In this document: piece after piece, positions 36,531 to 49,194 of the stretch
Layout of the letters: the number at the start of each line of letters is the position of its first letter
Numbering within the stretch: position 1 is the first letter of the stretch
Assembly (NCBI RefSeq): GCF_950023065.1
Contig: NC_088680.1
Coordinates: 44,876,559 to 44,940,558 of the forward strand
Length of the DNA stretch: 64,000 nucleotides
Direction: 5' to 3'
Origin: Planococcus citri
Taxonomy: Eukaryota; Arthropoda; Insecta; Hemiptera; Pseudococcidae
Made by a program: the position numbers and the translations under genes
Notes under the pieces: model-generated
Database searches by the model: none
What the model saw: only the letters and a program-made list of their open reading frames with translations
What the model was told of the DNA's origin: nothing

Positions 36531-39473
36531 ATTCTAATGCTTTTTGTCCCCATTTTTTCTCCGAGTCAAGTTAACATTTGACAAAACGAGGTAGACGATT
36601 AACCTATTCTAATTTTGTTAACGTTGGAAGAGTTATAAACAATGTTACCAACTTCAGCATTTTTCGTGCATAAACACATTAAATCACTGACTTCATAAAT
36701 GCCACTGCAATACTTATTATTTCCAGTTGCCTCAATTCTTTTCATTTTGTTAATGGATTCATTTCAAAAGAAGCTACATATTTTAATTATGAAGGAAGAT
36801 TTTGTCTCCTAGGTAACTACGGTACCTAATATTCTAATCAAAGAGGAAGCTTTCGCCATCCACTACTTGGAAATATTAAAAACATCCAAATTAATTTAAA
36901 AACTTGGTTGAAATACGCCCAAATGAATTAATTCATGCACCTATAGCTATCCAATTTAAAAAATACACATTTTACGACATTGATCTCAAAGAAACAAAGA
37001 CCAGAAGCTTGAAACGCAACCATTTAAAGTGTTTATCTTGCAAATTGAGAAGGAACAGAGTAAAGGGAAGTTGATTTGGCGAATATTTTTTGGCATATCG
37101 CTACCCACTGAGGTAGATAAATTTCCTAGTTGGACAATTTTTTTCTCATTTAAATTTCAAAATGGAAATTTATCCACTTAATGGAATTTTTAATAAACGG
37201 AAATATCGTTTAAGAAAAACTGCTTAATAAGCACCTGCATACACGATCGTATTTTAACGGATCAAAACTGACGTTAGATTTTAGATTACGCAGCATTAAA
37301 GGTAATTACATGGTGTTAACTCAGTCGGGAGTCCATTTTTATAGTATCGAAATTTAATTTTTTTTTCTCTCTCTCTTATAATTTTGTGTAATTTTTCAAA
37401 ACAAAATCGCGTTTTTTTTTCTCAACAATGTATAATTTCATATAATGTAATATGTAAAATCGACGCATAAATCATGAATACTTCGTATACAAATTCAAAC
37501 CGAAATACAAGGTTGCTTTGGTAGTATATTAAAAAGCTCGTTTTTCTCCATCTCTGTACCTATCGCTCTGTCTCCCTTTCTTCTGAAAACGAATCGTGTA
37601 TGGCGATTATTTTTACGACTTCAGGATGACGCGACCAGTGCATAATGATTTGTTGGGTGTGCAGGCTGCAGAGAGGTGGAATTTTTGAAATGTGAATAGG
37701 TTCCTCGAGTATGGCAAATTATTAGTTCTTAATGAACGGGTTAGTTGAGAAAATTATAAGGATTAAGATATTAATAACTTGCTCGTCGATGTAGGTAAAG
37801 TTTTAATGAAGAATTTCTGATTAAGTCGGAGCAACTATAAATGAATAGTGAACTGAATACTTAACTGCGAGGAGTGTGTGGTTAGATGGAAAAAAACCCA
37901 AATTCGTGACTTGTGAATATTCTCGTCTCGTAGGTTCAATTTTATTTCGAATAGGCCTGTATTTTTTCATTTTTATTCACAGTTTGGGATTTTTTGAGCC
38001 TTTTGGGGGGGGGGGGGGGGGTAGACGAGTTGTGCCCATTTTTAATAAATAATATGTGGGTAAGGTAGACATCAGGGAGTTTGTATTTTCATATCGAAGA
38101 AAGCTTCTACGAGTACAACACCACAACTCTTCGTATAATCTCGATCCAAAGCTCTACATAACAAATTCGAAAAACCTAAGGCGGAGCTCATTTATGGAAA
38201 ACAGAGGCGCGTGAAATCCTATACGCCGATACAATATATAACTCTTGCTAAAACAAATATGAAAAAAAAGAAAATCCCATCGGTATTAATCAATCATAAG
38301 TGTACGTTATAGGAGAAGAGTATAGAAAAACGAGGAAAAATAATAAAAACCAATCGCTGCCATTTACAACAACCAAAAATATATGTATAGTTTTTCGTTG
38401 GGAAAATTTTTACGATGATAATAAAAGCATACACATAGCGATATGTATATACGTGTAAGCAGTTTTATACTGTTTGCTACTTATGAACTTTTACGTATTT
38501 TTTGGCTTTTTTTCTCTCTCGTTTTTTCTCATACTGCGAACATTTTTACTCCTTAGATATATTTTTTTCTTCATCTTTTTCCTCTTTCTTCTTGCTCTCC
38601 ACACATCGCACTATATGATATATGTACTATACGTGGATACATATAAAAACAAAATAAATTGTAAGTCGGATTTGGAAAACGAATTGGGCGTTCATGTTGG
38701 TGTATACTGGGTCGATTATTTTGCGAATTGATTTGACCGGGGCCACTTTGGATTTTTATTTTCCGATTTTTATATTCTTTTTATAGTTTCTTTGTTTCAA
38801 ATATTTTTCCCCGTTTTCTATTATTTTTTCTTTGCGGCTGTGTTTTGTTGCGTTTATTCTGTTTATGGGTGGTTGGTAGATATATGTATTTGCTGTCATT
38901 TTTGCACAGTATTTGTTCGAGCTGACAATTCTTGTTTAGTCGAAGCTTTTGCTGGTCTCGAGAGGTGAATTTGTATGTATCTTATAACGAAGTATACTGA
39001 CGCGTTGTGGTGACGATGTGGTGTTTTATTTTTGTACAAAAATATGGAAAATGGAAATGCAAACTATTGCGCGCGTGGTTTATAGACAATGGCTGGAATC
39101 AGAATGAAGATGAGCAGGAAAAATATTCATTAATTTTATGGGTTTAACGCTTGAGATCGCTGCTGTGTATAACGCATGCTCTGTACTTCGATGTCTTCAG
39201 CTTGGGATGTGTGGGTAAGGAAATTTTGTTATGTTTGTGTCTTTGGTTTTATCAATGTAATTATAACTTTGTGAGGTTGTTTTGTGTAGCTTTAAAGTTG
39301 CTTGGAAACGAGGATGGGCAGAGGCATGATGCTGGTTTTAATTTGATTTCAAGATTTCGAATAAGTGCAGATTTTGGAGCTTCCATTTTGAAAATTTTTG
39401 TTTTTTTGGGCACTGTCTACTGTTCTTTTGCTATATGAAATTTCAGGTTATTCTTCATCAATTTTCTCTCAAA
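36531..39473. other. Non-coding, includes complex island about 37200-39400 and a G17 run
   Basis: A run of 17 G occurs at 38005-38021. The 37.2-39.4 kb part has higher complexity. The frames at 38474-38731 and 39151-39438 are hydrophobic and T-rich but have no recognised domain. No gene called. Confidence 0.4.
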
Positions 39474-39856
39474 AAATGGCTTAAAAGAAGTAATTTTTAC
39501 AATAAGTATTATGTCGAAAGCGAAATTGCATGCGATCTGCACAAATAATCATCCCTACTTCAAATACCATAATAGGTTACATTTATAGAGAATGAAATGA
39601 AGCAAATGGCTTAAAAGAAGTAATTTTTACAATATTATGTCGAAAGCGAAATTGCATGCGATCTGCACAAATAATCATCCCTACTTCAAATACCATAATA
39701 GGTTACATTTATAGAGAATGAAATGAAGCAAATGGCTTAAAAGAAGTAATTTTTACAATATTATGTCGAAAGCGAAATTGCATGATCTGCACAAATAATC
39801 ATCCCTACTTCAAATACCATAATAGGTTACATTTATAGAGAATGAAATGAAGCAAA
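39474..39856. repeat. Three-copy tandem repeat with 130/126/about 121-bp units
   Basis: Three nearly identical direct copies begin at 39474, 39604 and 39730. Copy 1 has AATAAGTATTATG where copies 2 and 3 have AATATTATG (4-base deletion). Copies 1 and 2 have GCATGCGATC where copy 3 has GCATGATC (2-base deletion). Apart from these the copies are virtually identical, so the amplification is recent. Confidence 0.95.
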
Positions 39857-40960
39857 AAAGGGGGTAAATTTGATTTTAGTAATTCTTAAAGTTTTCATTG
39901 CAAAAAATGTCATCAATTTTCTAGTCAAATTGCGAAAGAAATATGGACTACTCTGTATCGAGTATGAGATCATTTCCACCCGTAAGTAAATACCAAATAG
40001 TTCCAAAATTTTTCTTTCCTAGATTTCTTTCCAAGCAGTCATCAGTTAAGCTATAATTTTCATCATGTACTTAGGTACCGTAAAACGTATTTTCGCAGAA
40101 TACGTGATCTGTGGGAAATGAAAGGAGAGCGAGAAATGAGAAATACAATTTTTATTGCCCCCAATTAGCAATAACTTGATACATGTAATAGACTGTTTTT
40201 GACCAGTTTAATTCTACTCACAGTAAAATATAGGTGGGTACTGTAATCAGACAAAGACGGGTTTAAATTGGAAACATTTGTCAACGAATCAACTTGAAAA
40301 TCTACATTTATGAATTCTTCAAAAAAATCACCGAAAATTGAACTGTTTTTTTGAAACTTGTGTAATAGATTATAGATTTTTTTCTTTTCATCTACCCCCC
40401 CCCCCCCCCCAGAAAGATATTATACTTATTACACATGGATATATTGAAGTTTTTAAAAGTACATTGAGATGATCGTTTTCTAATGAATTTTTCGTTTTGT
40501 TTTTTGTTTCAGGTGAGTAGATAAATCTACAAGTTTTTTGCATATGAATCATAGAATGAAATGATAAGTAGGTAGGTAAGTGAGTCGATTTTTTATGATT
40601 TTTGAGAAAAATCTATTCAATAAAATCATCCTTACATACCTATTACCTACCCAACATTTTAAAATAGACTGTCAAGAAACTTTTTAAAATTATGTTCCAA
40701 TTTTTAGTTGGGTATATTTTTTTTTAAAACTCGATTTTCAATTTACCTATACCTAAATGAGAGTTGTGGGCAAGTGAAAATAGAAAGGGGCGAATTTAGA
40801 ATTTTCGCAACCCTCACGTGCCAGATTTTTCTCAAATTATTACAGAATTCTTCAAATTTTAATGGCTGAATTTAAATTTTTTGTAATCGGGAATTTTGAT
40901 TTGAATTGGTCTATAAATAATGATATTGAAGTCCAATTCAATCGAAATAGAAAGCTAATG
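39857..40960. other. AT-rich spacer with a C16 run
   Basis: A run of 16 C occurs at 40395-40410. No gene, RNA or element recognised. Confidence 0.5.
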
Positions 40961-41032
40961 ACCCGGTAAACACACCGAACGCGAATCGCCGGCGGAAATC
41001 GCGGTCGCGAAAATCGCGTTCGATTCGCCGGC

Positions 41033-41174
41033 GAATAGAAGGCAGAAATCGCAGTGAAAAAAATGAAAAATCTCGTTGCAAAAATCGTAGGCGTATCGCG
41101 GGCGAATAGACGGCGGAAATCGCAGTGAAAAAAATGAAAAAACTCGATGCGAAAATCGTAGGCGTATCGCCGGC
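41033..41174. repeat. 71-bp tandem duplication inside the CpG-rich element
   Basis: Two adjacent copies of a unit GAATAGA.GGC.GAAATCGC, AGTGAAAAAAATGAAAAA, then CTCG.TGC.AAAATCGTAGGC and GTATCGC.GGC. The offset between matching positions is 71 bases, with only a few substitutions. Confidence 0.85.
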
Positions 41175-41297
41175 GGATTCAGCAGTGATATTTTCAACGC
41201 GATACTCGCGTTCTATCCGCCGGCGAATCGAACGCGACAATCGCGCTGAAAAAATTTGAAAAAAACACTGCTGAATCCGCCGGCGATACGCCTACGA
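41156..41297. repeat. Extended dyad with perfect 32-bp outer arms
   Basis: The 32 bases at 41156-41187 (TCGTAGGCGTATCGCCGGCG and on to GCAGTG) are exactly reverse-complemented at 41266-41297. The spacer contains a second, imperfect dyad of about 21 bases per arm around GCGTTC...GAACGC, so most of the 142 bases could fold into one GC-rich hairpin. Confidence 0.9.
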
Positions 41298-41970
41298 ATT
41301 TCGCAACGATCTTTTTCATTTTTTTCAGCGCGATTTCCGCGGTCTATTCGTCGGCGAATAGAAGGCGAATTTAGTAGAGTTCTTTTACAATATTTTTCAT
41401 GCGATTTTCGCATTTGTTTCGCGTTCAATCGAGTGAGCATTCAGATGTTCTTACGCAAGCATGCAATAACGAGCAGAATGTTGTGTTTTTTTTTATCTTT
41501 TCGTTCGTGTTTATTTCAAATTGGTTTTCTGGTGTTGAATTTTGATTAATTTTTTTGGAGTGATAACGAACAATTTTTTTTCGTGGTGTGTATATAGAAT
41601 AAATTTTTCAGCGATGAGTCAGATTGGAATTTTTTTGTGATTATTTCTAATGAATTTTTTTTTAGCAATTTTTGACACTTTTTTGTGATTTTTAAAATAA
41701 ATTTTTCACTGTATTGATTCAAATTTAATTTTTTTATTCAGCTTGGAATTTTTCATGGTGATTTTGAACTGTTTTTTAGTGATGAATTCTGATAAATTTT
41801 TGATGATTTCAAATGGATTTTGTATGGTGACTTAGAATAATTATTCTAAATCTCCATAATTCAATTTTTGTGTTTTTGGTTATTTTAATAAATTACAATT
41901 GATGTTGTTGCATTCTTGTGTGAAGTGATTTACCCAAGTATAGGTACTTCATCGTTTTTTCTTTTGTTAT

Positions 41971-42133
41971 TTCCTAGTTTGTCTTCCTACATCAGAATCA
42001 GAAAGCATTCTTCACTTAATTTACTCGTTATTTATTTTGTTTTCTTGATTTTTAATTATGTAAACAAGTAAATTACTCGTAAAATTAATTGAAGAATACG
42101 TTCTGATTCTAATGTGGGAGAAGAAACTAGGAA
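41971..42133. repeat. Nested foldback, arms of about 55 bp
   Basis: TTCCTAGTTTGTCTTCCTAC and the following ATCAGAATCAGAAAGCATTC are matched in reverse complement by sequence ending at 42133 (AAACTAGGAA), with roughly 80-85% identity. It lies at the junction between the AT-rich core and the right CpG-rich cluster of the large element. It may be an independent insertion or part of its structure. Confidence 0.7.
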
Positions 42134-42417
42134 AAAACCAAAGCAAAACATCATTGCGATTATCGCCTTCGAATCGCCTTCGAATCGCGTTCTGATATCG
42201 CTGCGATTTCCGCCGACGAATCGCCTTCGAATCGCGTTCTATTTCAACAGCGATATCACTGCGATTCCCGCCGGCGTATCGCCTTCGGATTCCGCTGCGG
42301 AAAAAGCGGACATTTTCGCCGGCGATTCGAACGCGATTCCCGCCGGCGATACGCCGGCTGCCAATACGATGATCGCCTTCTATTCGCTGGCGTATCGCGT
42401 ACTATGTGTTTACCGGG

Positions 42418-45400
42418 GATTTAATGGCTTTCGACATTATTGATCTTCTGAGCTGATTAAGTGCAGATTTGAACCACTGTGAAGCATATATGTACCTATA
42501 GCTGATTTTTGAATTCATAATTTTGGGAACATTCATGAGAATCGTCAAATCAAATTTTAGCCACCTTCAACTCAACCAATTTTGAAACAATTTTCTGAAA
42601 TTCAGAAGCATGTTTCTTTGGCAATGATTTTGAAAAAAAAAGAAGAAAAAAATGGGTCTTGATTCAAACTGGTAGATGCAGATGTGAATTTTGGAAAATA
42701 TGGTCAAAATCAATCCAATTAAGTAGAAGTGGTCACGAATATGTTTTGATTCTCATCAAGGGGCGCTTTTATGAACACAAATCTCCAAATTTTAATTTTT
42801 TCCCGAAATGGTTGAATGAACATGTTTTTAAAAAGTAAGCTGAAAACCTGCCAATTTCATGAATTCGACCGATAATCGATGTAACTTTTAAAAAATTTAT
42901 TTATATTAATGGACACCGTTGTTTTCAAATAGCTTCTTCCCTTGAATAAAAATTCAATTTTTTTTTTGTAATAATGGGTACGTTAATTTGTAAAATAGGT
43001 ACTTACCTTCTTAATTACTGAGAATTTCGTTTTTTCAGGATGGGGCCAGGAGGGGTCACACTTCAATAAATTTTTGTTTAGGTTTAGGTATAGATAACAT
43101 TTTCATAAAATTTCCAATTTTTGTCACATCTCTCTTCCCTCCATCCCTGAAAAAGGAACCGATCAGTAGATAGATGTGTGTATTTCCAAACATCTAGGTA
43201 ATTTTTCTATTCAATTTTGAATGAACTATAATGAATTAAATCTGAACAATTTTGGATTCAATGTACATGACTAAATTCTATAAAATTTCATCAAATTGCT
43301 TGAATTATGCATCCAGATTTTAAGTCATTTTTCACATGAAAAAATTGATGCATTTATCTGATTCTGAATGAAATAAGTTCCTACAAGTACCATGTGCAGT
43401 TATTTTTGAAAAATATCCGATATAATCTAATTAGAAAATTTTTCAAGATCAATGGGTAATCATCAAGTAACTAGTCTAAATAATTTGTAAATGGTTTCAT
43501 GAGAGCATAATAAATATTCGTTTTATTTTTCCAATATATTTTAGCGAAATTCTGTAGATGAATCGTTAAAATACGAAGAATAGGTATTGAATATTTTTCT
43601 GCCTCTTCGACTAGGTACCAAAAAAATTGAATTTTGGTTTTTATCTCATAATTCAATTGAAAAATCATTCTATGACAATAATTTTGGTATAAAAATAGGT
43701 ATTTTTTTGTTCATAAAAAAATCACTAATCATTGATTTAATGACTTGATTTTTGAAATAGGTTGGTACCTATTTATAGGTATAATTGAAAAAAGGATGAT
43801 GAAATTTCAAAAAATGAAAGTGGGTACCTACCTACCTTGTCAAATTATAATTTGAAAATGAAAATTATAGATTGATAATTGTTTTTTAAGTTACTTGAAA
43901 TAGTATTTCTCCTTACCGACGATGATAGATACCTAAAAGATTTTGCCCGTACTTCCTATATGTATAGCGTCTAGCTTACTGATTTAGGTATTAACCTATA
44001 AGTTGTAGCAACTCAAACCAAAATATTTTATATTTATTGAATATAATTGATTTAAGTACTCAACATGTCATATGAATTTTCTGTCGTGGAACCTAAAATA
44101 TTCATACCTAATTTGGAAATCTTACCCTTCTGAGGGATGCCCGATGAACCCAATTTTTTTTTCAAAATGCTGAAAATTTTTATATATAAAATCACATTTA
44201 TCTTATACAAAATTTGAAAAAACTAAATCTCTATATTCAATTTTAATCTTGTACTTAATTATAAACACCCCAAAAAAAAAAATTCAAAAAGATTTACCCT
44301 CGCCAAATCTTTGCTTAAAAACAAGTGTTCAAGTACCTCTATACGTATTATATCCGAACGAGTAAGGATTAGGGTGCATTTATACTGCATCCTTCGTACT
44401 GCACACGTGAAACAAGCCAGCCAATAAAACGACACCAAAATATGGCTTCCAAAATCCGACCGTATTAAATACTTGTAGATGCGAGGAAACTAGTTTGGTA
44501 ACCAGATATCTTATAATACAATGTTACGAGGTTTAAAACGCCATCATGGATGTTAATCTTCCGAGGCCTTATAGCCTATACCTAGTAGATTTCTCTAACC
44601 TGTCTCATTGATATAAATCGAGGTGCGACACTGTAGGTTTGGTATACTCGAGTATTTTCGTGCAGTTTGACCGAACAGAAGAGAAGAAATTTTTCCCAAG
44701 TTCAGTGGCCTCACAGGTTGTAGAAAAATTAAGCATGAGGAAACGTTTGACGTTAATGAAGTGATTAGTATGCGAAAAGCAAAGGATATTGTATATCACT
44801 GGAAAAAAGTTAACTAGGCCTACTCATTTGGGTGTAATTATAGATGCTCTCAACGTGAGACGAGAGTTATTTCCTTCGTTGAAAACACACTAAAATGGTC
44901 ACGAAAATTTGAGCTCTCTCTGCATACTGCGGAATGATGAAGAAGCGTCGATAGAAGTATGATATCTATACATGTGTAGGGTGAAGGGCGAATTATTACA
45001 CTACATAAATGGTATAAATGGCTACGAACTGCGAACATTTCAATTCGAATGGTCCTCCCCCGAATCACCCTAATACATACACCTTCACCTTTGTTGATGG
45101 CTACCATAGCTATGCAGAAATTAAGCAAATCTTCTGCTATTGAAAATTACATAATTATTACGTATCGAAAATTTGGCATGTTTATGGGTTATCAGCATTA
45201 CACTGATTGAATTTCGTTTAATTTTAAACTGGTTTGAAAGTCGATACCATGTACGAGTTGGTATAGGAAATGCCATCACAGGTGCGGTGAGTCATTTAGA
45301 AGGCCATCGATGCACATCTATAGAAAGATGAACAGTCACCGGGCATTATTGGTTATATTTTTTGGATTTGATTGGGCGGTGTTTAAAGGTGATTTGCAGG

Positions 45401-47890
45401 CAGCTTACGTGTTCATTCAGATTTTTACTATAAGATATCGAAAGGAATTTTAGTTTTTGATGCGATCAGAATTTTGCCTGGGTGATGGAATTTCAACTGA
45501 TTGGGGACATTTTCTTTAAAATACAAAAAAAATGTCAATTTGGTAATTATTTTCGTGTATGGATCACATAATAAATATCTAGGTACCTAATGTGAGAAAA
45601 TGTATTTTTCAAGATCATGCACTACTAGATCTGGCCTTGAGAGAGTGTGTAGAACTCGACATCTCCAATCCTACATTTTTTTTTAGCATTGAAAATCTCG
45701 TATCATAAATGAGAGTGTTTGAAAAATTATGACCCGAGAGAAAAATGTTCATCGAATTATTCGCAAATGAAAAAAGAAAAAAAATAGGTGATTTATCCAA
45801 GTATATGATTCTCTTTTACATTTATCTATCTATACTGCTATTTAAATTATTCAAAAAATTTTAAATGTGCAAAAAAAGTCAAATAGTATAGGACACATAC
45901 TACATACCTAGGTAAATTAATGGAAATGATATTACGTCTAATACTTACTCAGTTACTCGATGACATTTAAACCAACGTATACCTTGACATTATGACACTT
46001 CTTGTATTGATAAGATCTCATCCTTGATAACGTGTTTCAGAGAATAAATTCAGCTTGAAATTTGTTAAGTGTCACATTTTTCACATTTTTTTTCTCCGCA
46101 GCACGAGACACTCGACATTCGATACCGAAAAATAACATTTTAAATCTCAAAATACTCGATAAGAATGTCAACAGACGAATTCTCCACGATCGAAACTGGC
46201 TGACTTTCGTATCGAATGCTTATTATTTACTACAAAATCTGTGATGATCTAGATCAAATGCAATGGTCAAAAGACAGGCTACGATAACGGAGTGTGGGTT
46301 AGGTTAGGTGTATAAAAAATTTGAATAATATGGAACAAAAACATATTACAGTTAGATAGCCGCATAAGCCGTGAAATACATTTGATTGCTTTCGAACCGA
46401 TGAGATTTTCAAAGGACCGAACCCATCGTGAACAATGAAATGTTTACAAAACATAGCATACTTATACCTAACGGTATATCCTTTTAATGGTTAATATTAT
46501 GTATAAATAGTCTATTCTATTCAAATCGTCTAGGAAATTAAATAGATCAATGTGATTCTGCCGCATCGTCGAAGGGTTATTGATTCTTGAGCGGTCGAGT
46601 ATACCTAAGGATATGCGGTCAGTGTGGTCGGTGTGTGAAAAAATCGATCCTTTTATTTGTGAGTAGGTATTTTGGGTCAATTTAGGTTCCGGAAAGTGGT
46701 GTGCTAAGATATATGAACCTATTACGGTATCTGAGGACAAAAAGTATGTAAATGTACTGTAAAAAGGAATTGGTGAAAAATAAAATCGCCACTATTTCAA
46801 GTATACTGAAGTATATAATTTTGTTGACAGAATAAATTTAAAAAAAGGTCTTGATTTAGGGTAGAAAAAAATACCTGAGCTAATTCATCCAAAGTCGTAA
46901 TTTTTTGAAACATAGATTTGGAGAGTTTTTGTGAATATCTATTCAATTGGATTGGATTAGTGACCTATCTATATGATTTCTGTAATATCAAAAAATTCAC
47001 AAATGTTTGTGATTTGATTATTGTCGAGTTGTGTGGCCCCCTCTTCCTCCATCATTATTGAAATTAATTTTTAAAATGTAAGAATAATGGATTTTCTTTG
47101 AAAAATATTTTTTAAAGGATCACTCTTTGCAGAAAGTTATAAAAAATATGTTTGATATCGAGTTAAAATTCTCTTTAAAAAATAATTATTTTTAAAATTG
47201 GATAAACGAGAGAAAAAGTACGTTGGCTCCTTAATCTGGCAATTTTTCTATTTTTCAACACATTCAATTATTTGAAATCATCTACTTACATTGATAGAGG
47301 TGTGAGATTCTCACGTGCAGTGTTTAATTTCAAGATCCTCATAAAAATTTACTGTAGACAATATTGCGAGTCGAATTGGAAATTTGCTTACTTTGAATTA
47401 CGTTCTTCTAATTTTTTATCTTTGTATGTATGAAAATGGTTCATGCCTTTATAATGTACTTTCAGTGTACTGATTTGTTTCATTAAATTGATTTTGAAAA
47501 AAAAAATGATGCAAATTTTTACTGAAATTTAGGATTCAATCTGAAGATTAGGTAGGCAGTTTTTCTATAAAAATGTTTCCTATTGTATTCTAAACGTGTT
47601 TTTTTTTTTTTTATTCAGTCAAAATTTTTATCAATTTTGTTGCAAAATTTGAAATTTTCTGTACCCAATTGTATCACTTTTTGAATTATAATTTTTGGTA
47701 GCAAAGAGTGAGAAAAATTACCAAAAAAATGAAAAATTTTGGCTTTTTCTGATTTTTTGTCTATGCAAATGAAATGTTGGGGAAAATATTAGTTAAAGTA
47801 TACTCGTATCTATTGAATTTCTTGAAAAATTTTTCTGTTTGAAGGTAATTTCACTTGACGACTTCTCATTGGGAACTGGGTAGCAATGTA
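42418..47890. other. Non-coding: AT-rich (42.4-44.3 kb), then more complex sequence (44.3-46.8 kb)
   Basis: AT-rich DNA with TAGGTACCTA-like words gives way at about 44300 to a more CpG-containing stretch ending near 46800, then AT-rich again. Frames at 44850-45128 (minus, 92 codons) and 46468-46740 (minus, 90 codons) have no recognised domain. No RNA gene seen. Confidence 0.4.
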
Positions 47891-48289
47891 ATGTTTCAAT
47901 GTTAAGAAAGTTTTTAAAGCATTACCTACCAACCTATCTACTATACCTATCTACCTACATTTATACTCTTATCAAATATTTTGATTTTAGTCACTTAAGG
48001 AGTTTGACACCCACTTTCGATCTGACGACAAGGGAACCTCTCAAGTCTCGAAAATCCGCCTCAAATTTCAACGAAACCGCGATTTTGGAAAGAAAAAGGT
48101 CTGAAAGGCCCATACTTCATCAACATTTTAACTACCTACCCAAATTGATTTCTCGATTTATAGCAAATTTTAAAAATTCCAAAATTGATTATTTTTTGAC
48201 GATTTATGTTTTTTTTAAAAATGAGTGTAATAATAATGTTTTTGAACTGACTTTCACCATTTCTGGTCATTTTGGAGTCATCAGATCAA

Positions 48290-48410
48290 TTTTAGATTCC
48301 TCCAGTATTTTTGAATTTCTTTGGAATAAACATAGGAATTAATTGGGCTGCTGAAAATCGAGTTGTGGTTCATTCTCGATCTAATTTCCAGGTGAATACT
48401 TCGAGGAGAA
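48290..48410. repeat. Distant copy of the 28.5-kb repeat unit
   Basis: GGAATTAATTGGGCTGCTGA, then AAATCGAGTTGTGG and TTCATTCTCGATCTAATTT, correspond in order to the unit at 28770-28830. This places the unit in a dispersed family. The 147-codon frame 47899-48342, the longest in the window, runs into this repeat, which argues against its being a gene. Confidence 0.55.
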
Positions 48411-48544
48411 AAAAATTCAGAAAATCAAAAAGAACATACTCGAGATGTTCATTCGAAAGTGTGCTCAAATATGGATCAACTCGTTACAGGAATAAGCTGC
48501 TAGTGCTGGTCGATTGTTAAGCAAGGCATCCCTTTTCGAGAAGT

Positions 48545-48900
48545 TTAGAAATTCTGAAGAAATCGAAAGTCACTCTCAGGACTTCGGAATGATTTAAAAT
48601 GATGAAATTTAGATGGGGAGGGGAGGAGTGGTCAGACAGGGTAGAGCTATTCTCGCAAATTTCAAAATTTCACCCACACTTTCTAAAAATAAAATTTTTG
48701 CTAATTTCTATCCCTTTGCGAAATAAATTGAAAATTGTTGGAAGAAATCGAAAGTGACTTTGAGGGTCTTAGAATGGCTCAAAATTGTGAGATTTAGACG
48801 GAGGAGGGGTGGGAGGGGGTTCAGACAAAATAGAGTCATTCTTGAAAATTTCAACATTTTTCGTGCGATCCGAAAATTTTACCCACACTTCTTGAAAAGA
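48545..48900. repeat. Tandem duplication, about 185-bp period
   Basis: GAAGAAATCGAAAGT occurs near 48556 and 48741. Each copy is followed by a purine-rich GGAGGGG/GGGAGGGGG stretch, a CAGACA..ATAGAG.TATTC-like phrase and ACCCACACTT. Identity is moderate. Confidence 0.65.
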
Positions 48901-49194
48901 GTAGATTTTTGCAGTTCTCAAAATTGAAGTTTTTAATTTTTTTTTTTTTACAAAATTAATATTTCTAAGCATTTTTACGTTAAGAGCTCGATTTTTATTT
49001 TTGGAGCTTAAGAGAGATGTTGACTGTAGACTATCCTGTGGATCTGCCAATTTGAGGGGGGCGTAGTGGGTATTCAATTTTAGTGATACTTGTACTTGGT
49101 ATGTGGTCCCTTCAATTTCTGTGTTAGGAAATAAACTCGTCACAGAATTTTTTGATTCTACATCTACATAAATGTATAGGTTGTTATAAAAAAT

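Larger units (their letters stand above)
40962..42417. mobile_element. CpG-rich modular inverted-repeat element of unknown class
   Basis: The left end reads CCCGGTAAACACACCGAACG and the right end in reverse complement reads CCCGGTAAACACATAGTACG. Both continue with related CGCGA.TCGCC.GCG words. Both terminal clusters (about 40962-41440 and 42150-42417) are packed with CpG and short self-complementary modules (CGCCGGCG, GCGATTCCCGCC, TTCGAATCGCGTTC, ATCGCAGTG). They enclose an AT-rich core (41440-42150) of degenerate repeats with a nested foldback. The flanks share TAATG near both ends, but out of register, so no target duplication is claimed. There is no transposase. Open frames over the clusters (40938-41240 minus, 40955-41197 minus, 41256-41549 plus, 42114-42443 plus) yield Arg-rich or Pro/Ser-rich repeats and are not genes. 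It may be a non-autonomous DNA transposon or a satellite-bearing element. Confidence 0.7.

Noticed and set aside
39474..39856. CRISPR-like array
   Set aside because: The three direct units are about 126 bases with no spacer/repeat alternation, and the sequence is eukaryotic.
42114..42443. Open frames over the CpG-rich element, including Arg-rich minus frames at 40938-41240
   Set aside because: Their residues are direct translations of CGCCGGCG/GCGAT modules in several frames; repeat by-products.
47899..48342. Longest open frame (147 codons, plus)
   Set aside because: No domain, and the 3' part lies in a dispersed repeat shared with 28.5 kb. The N-terminal part is built from TACC-type simple sequence.
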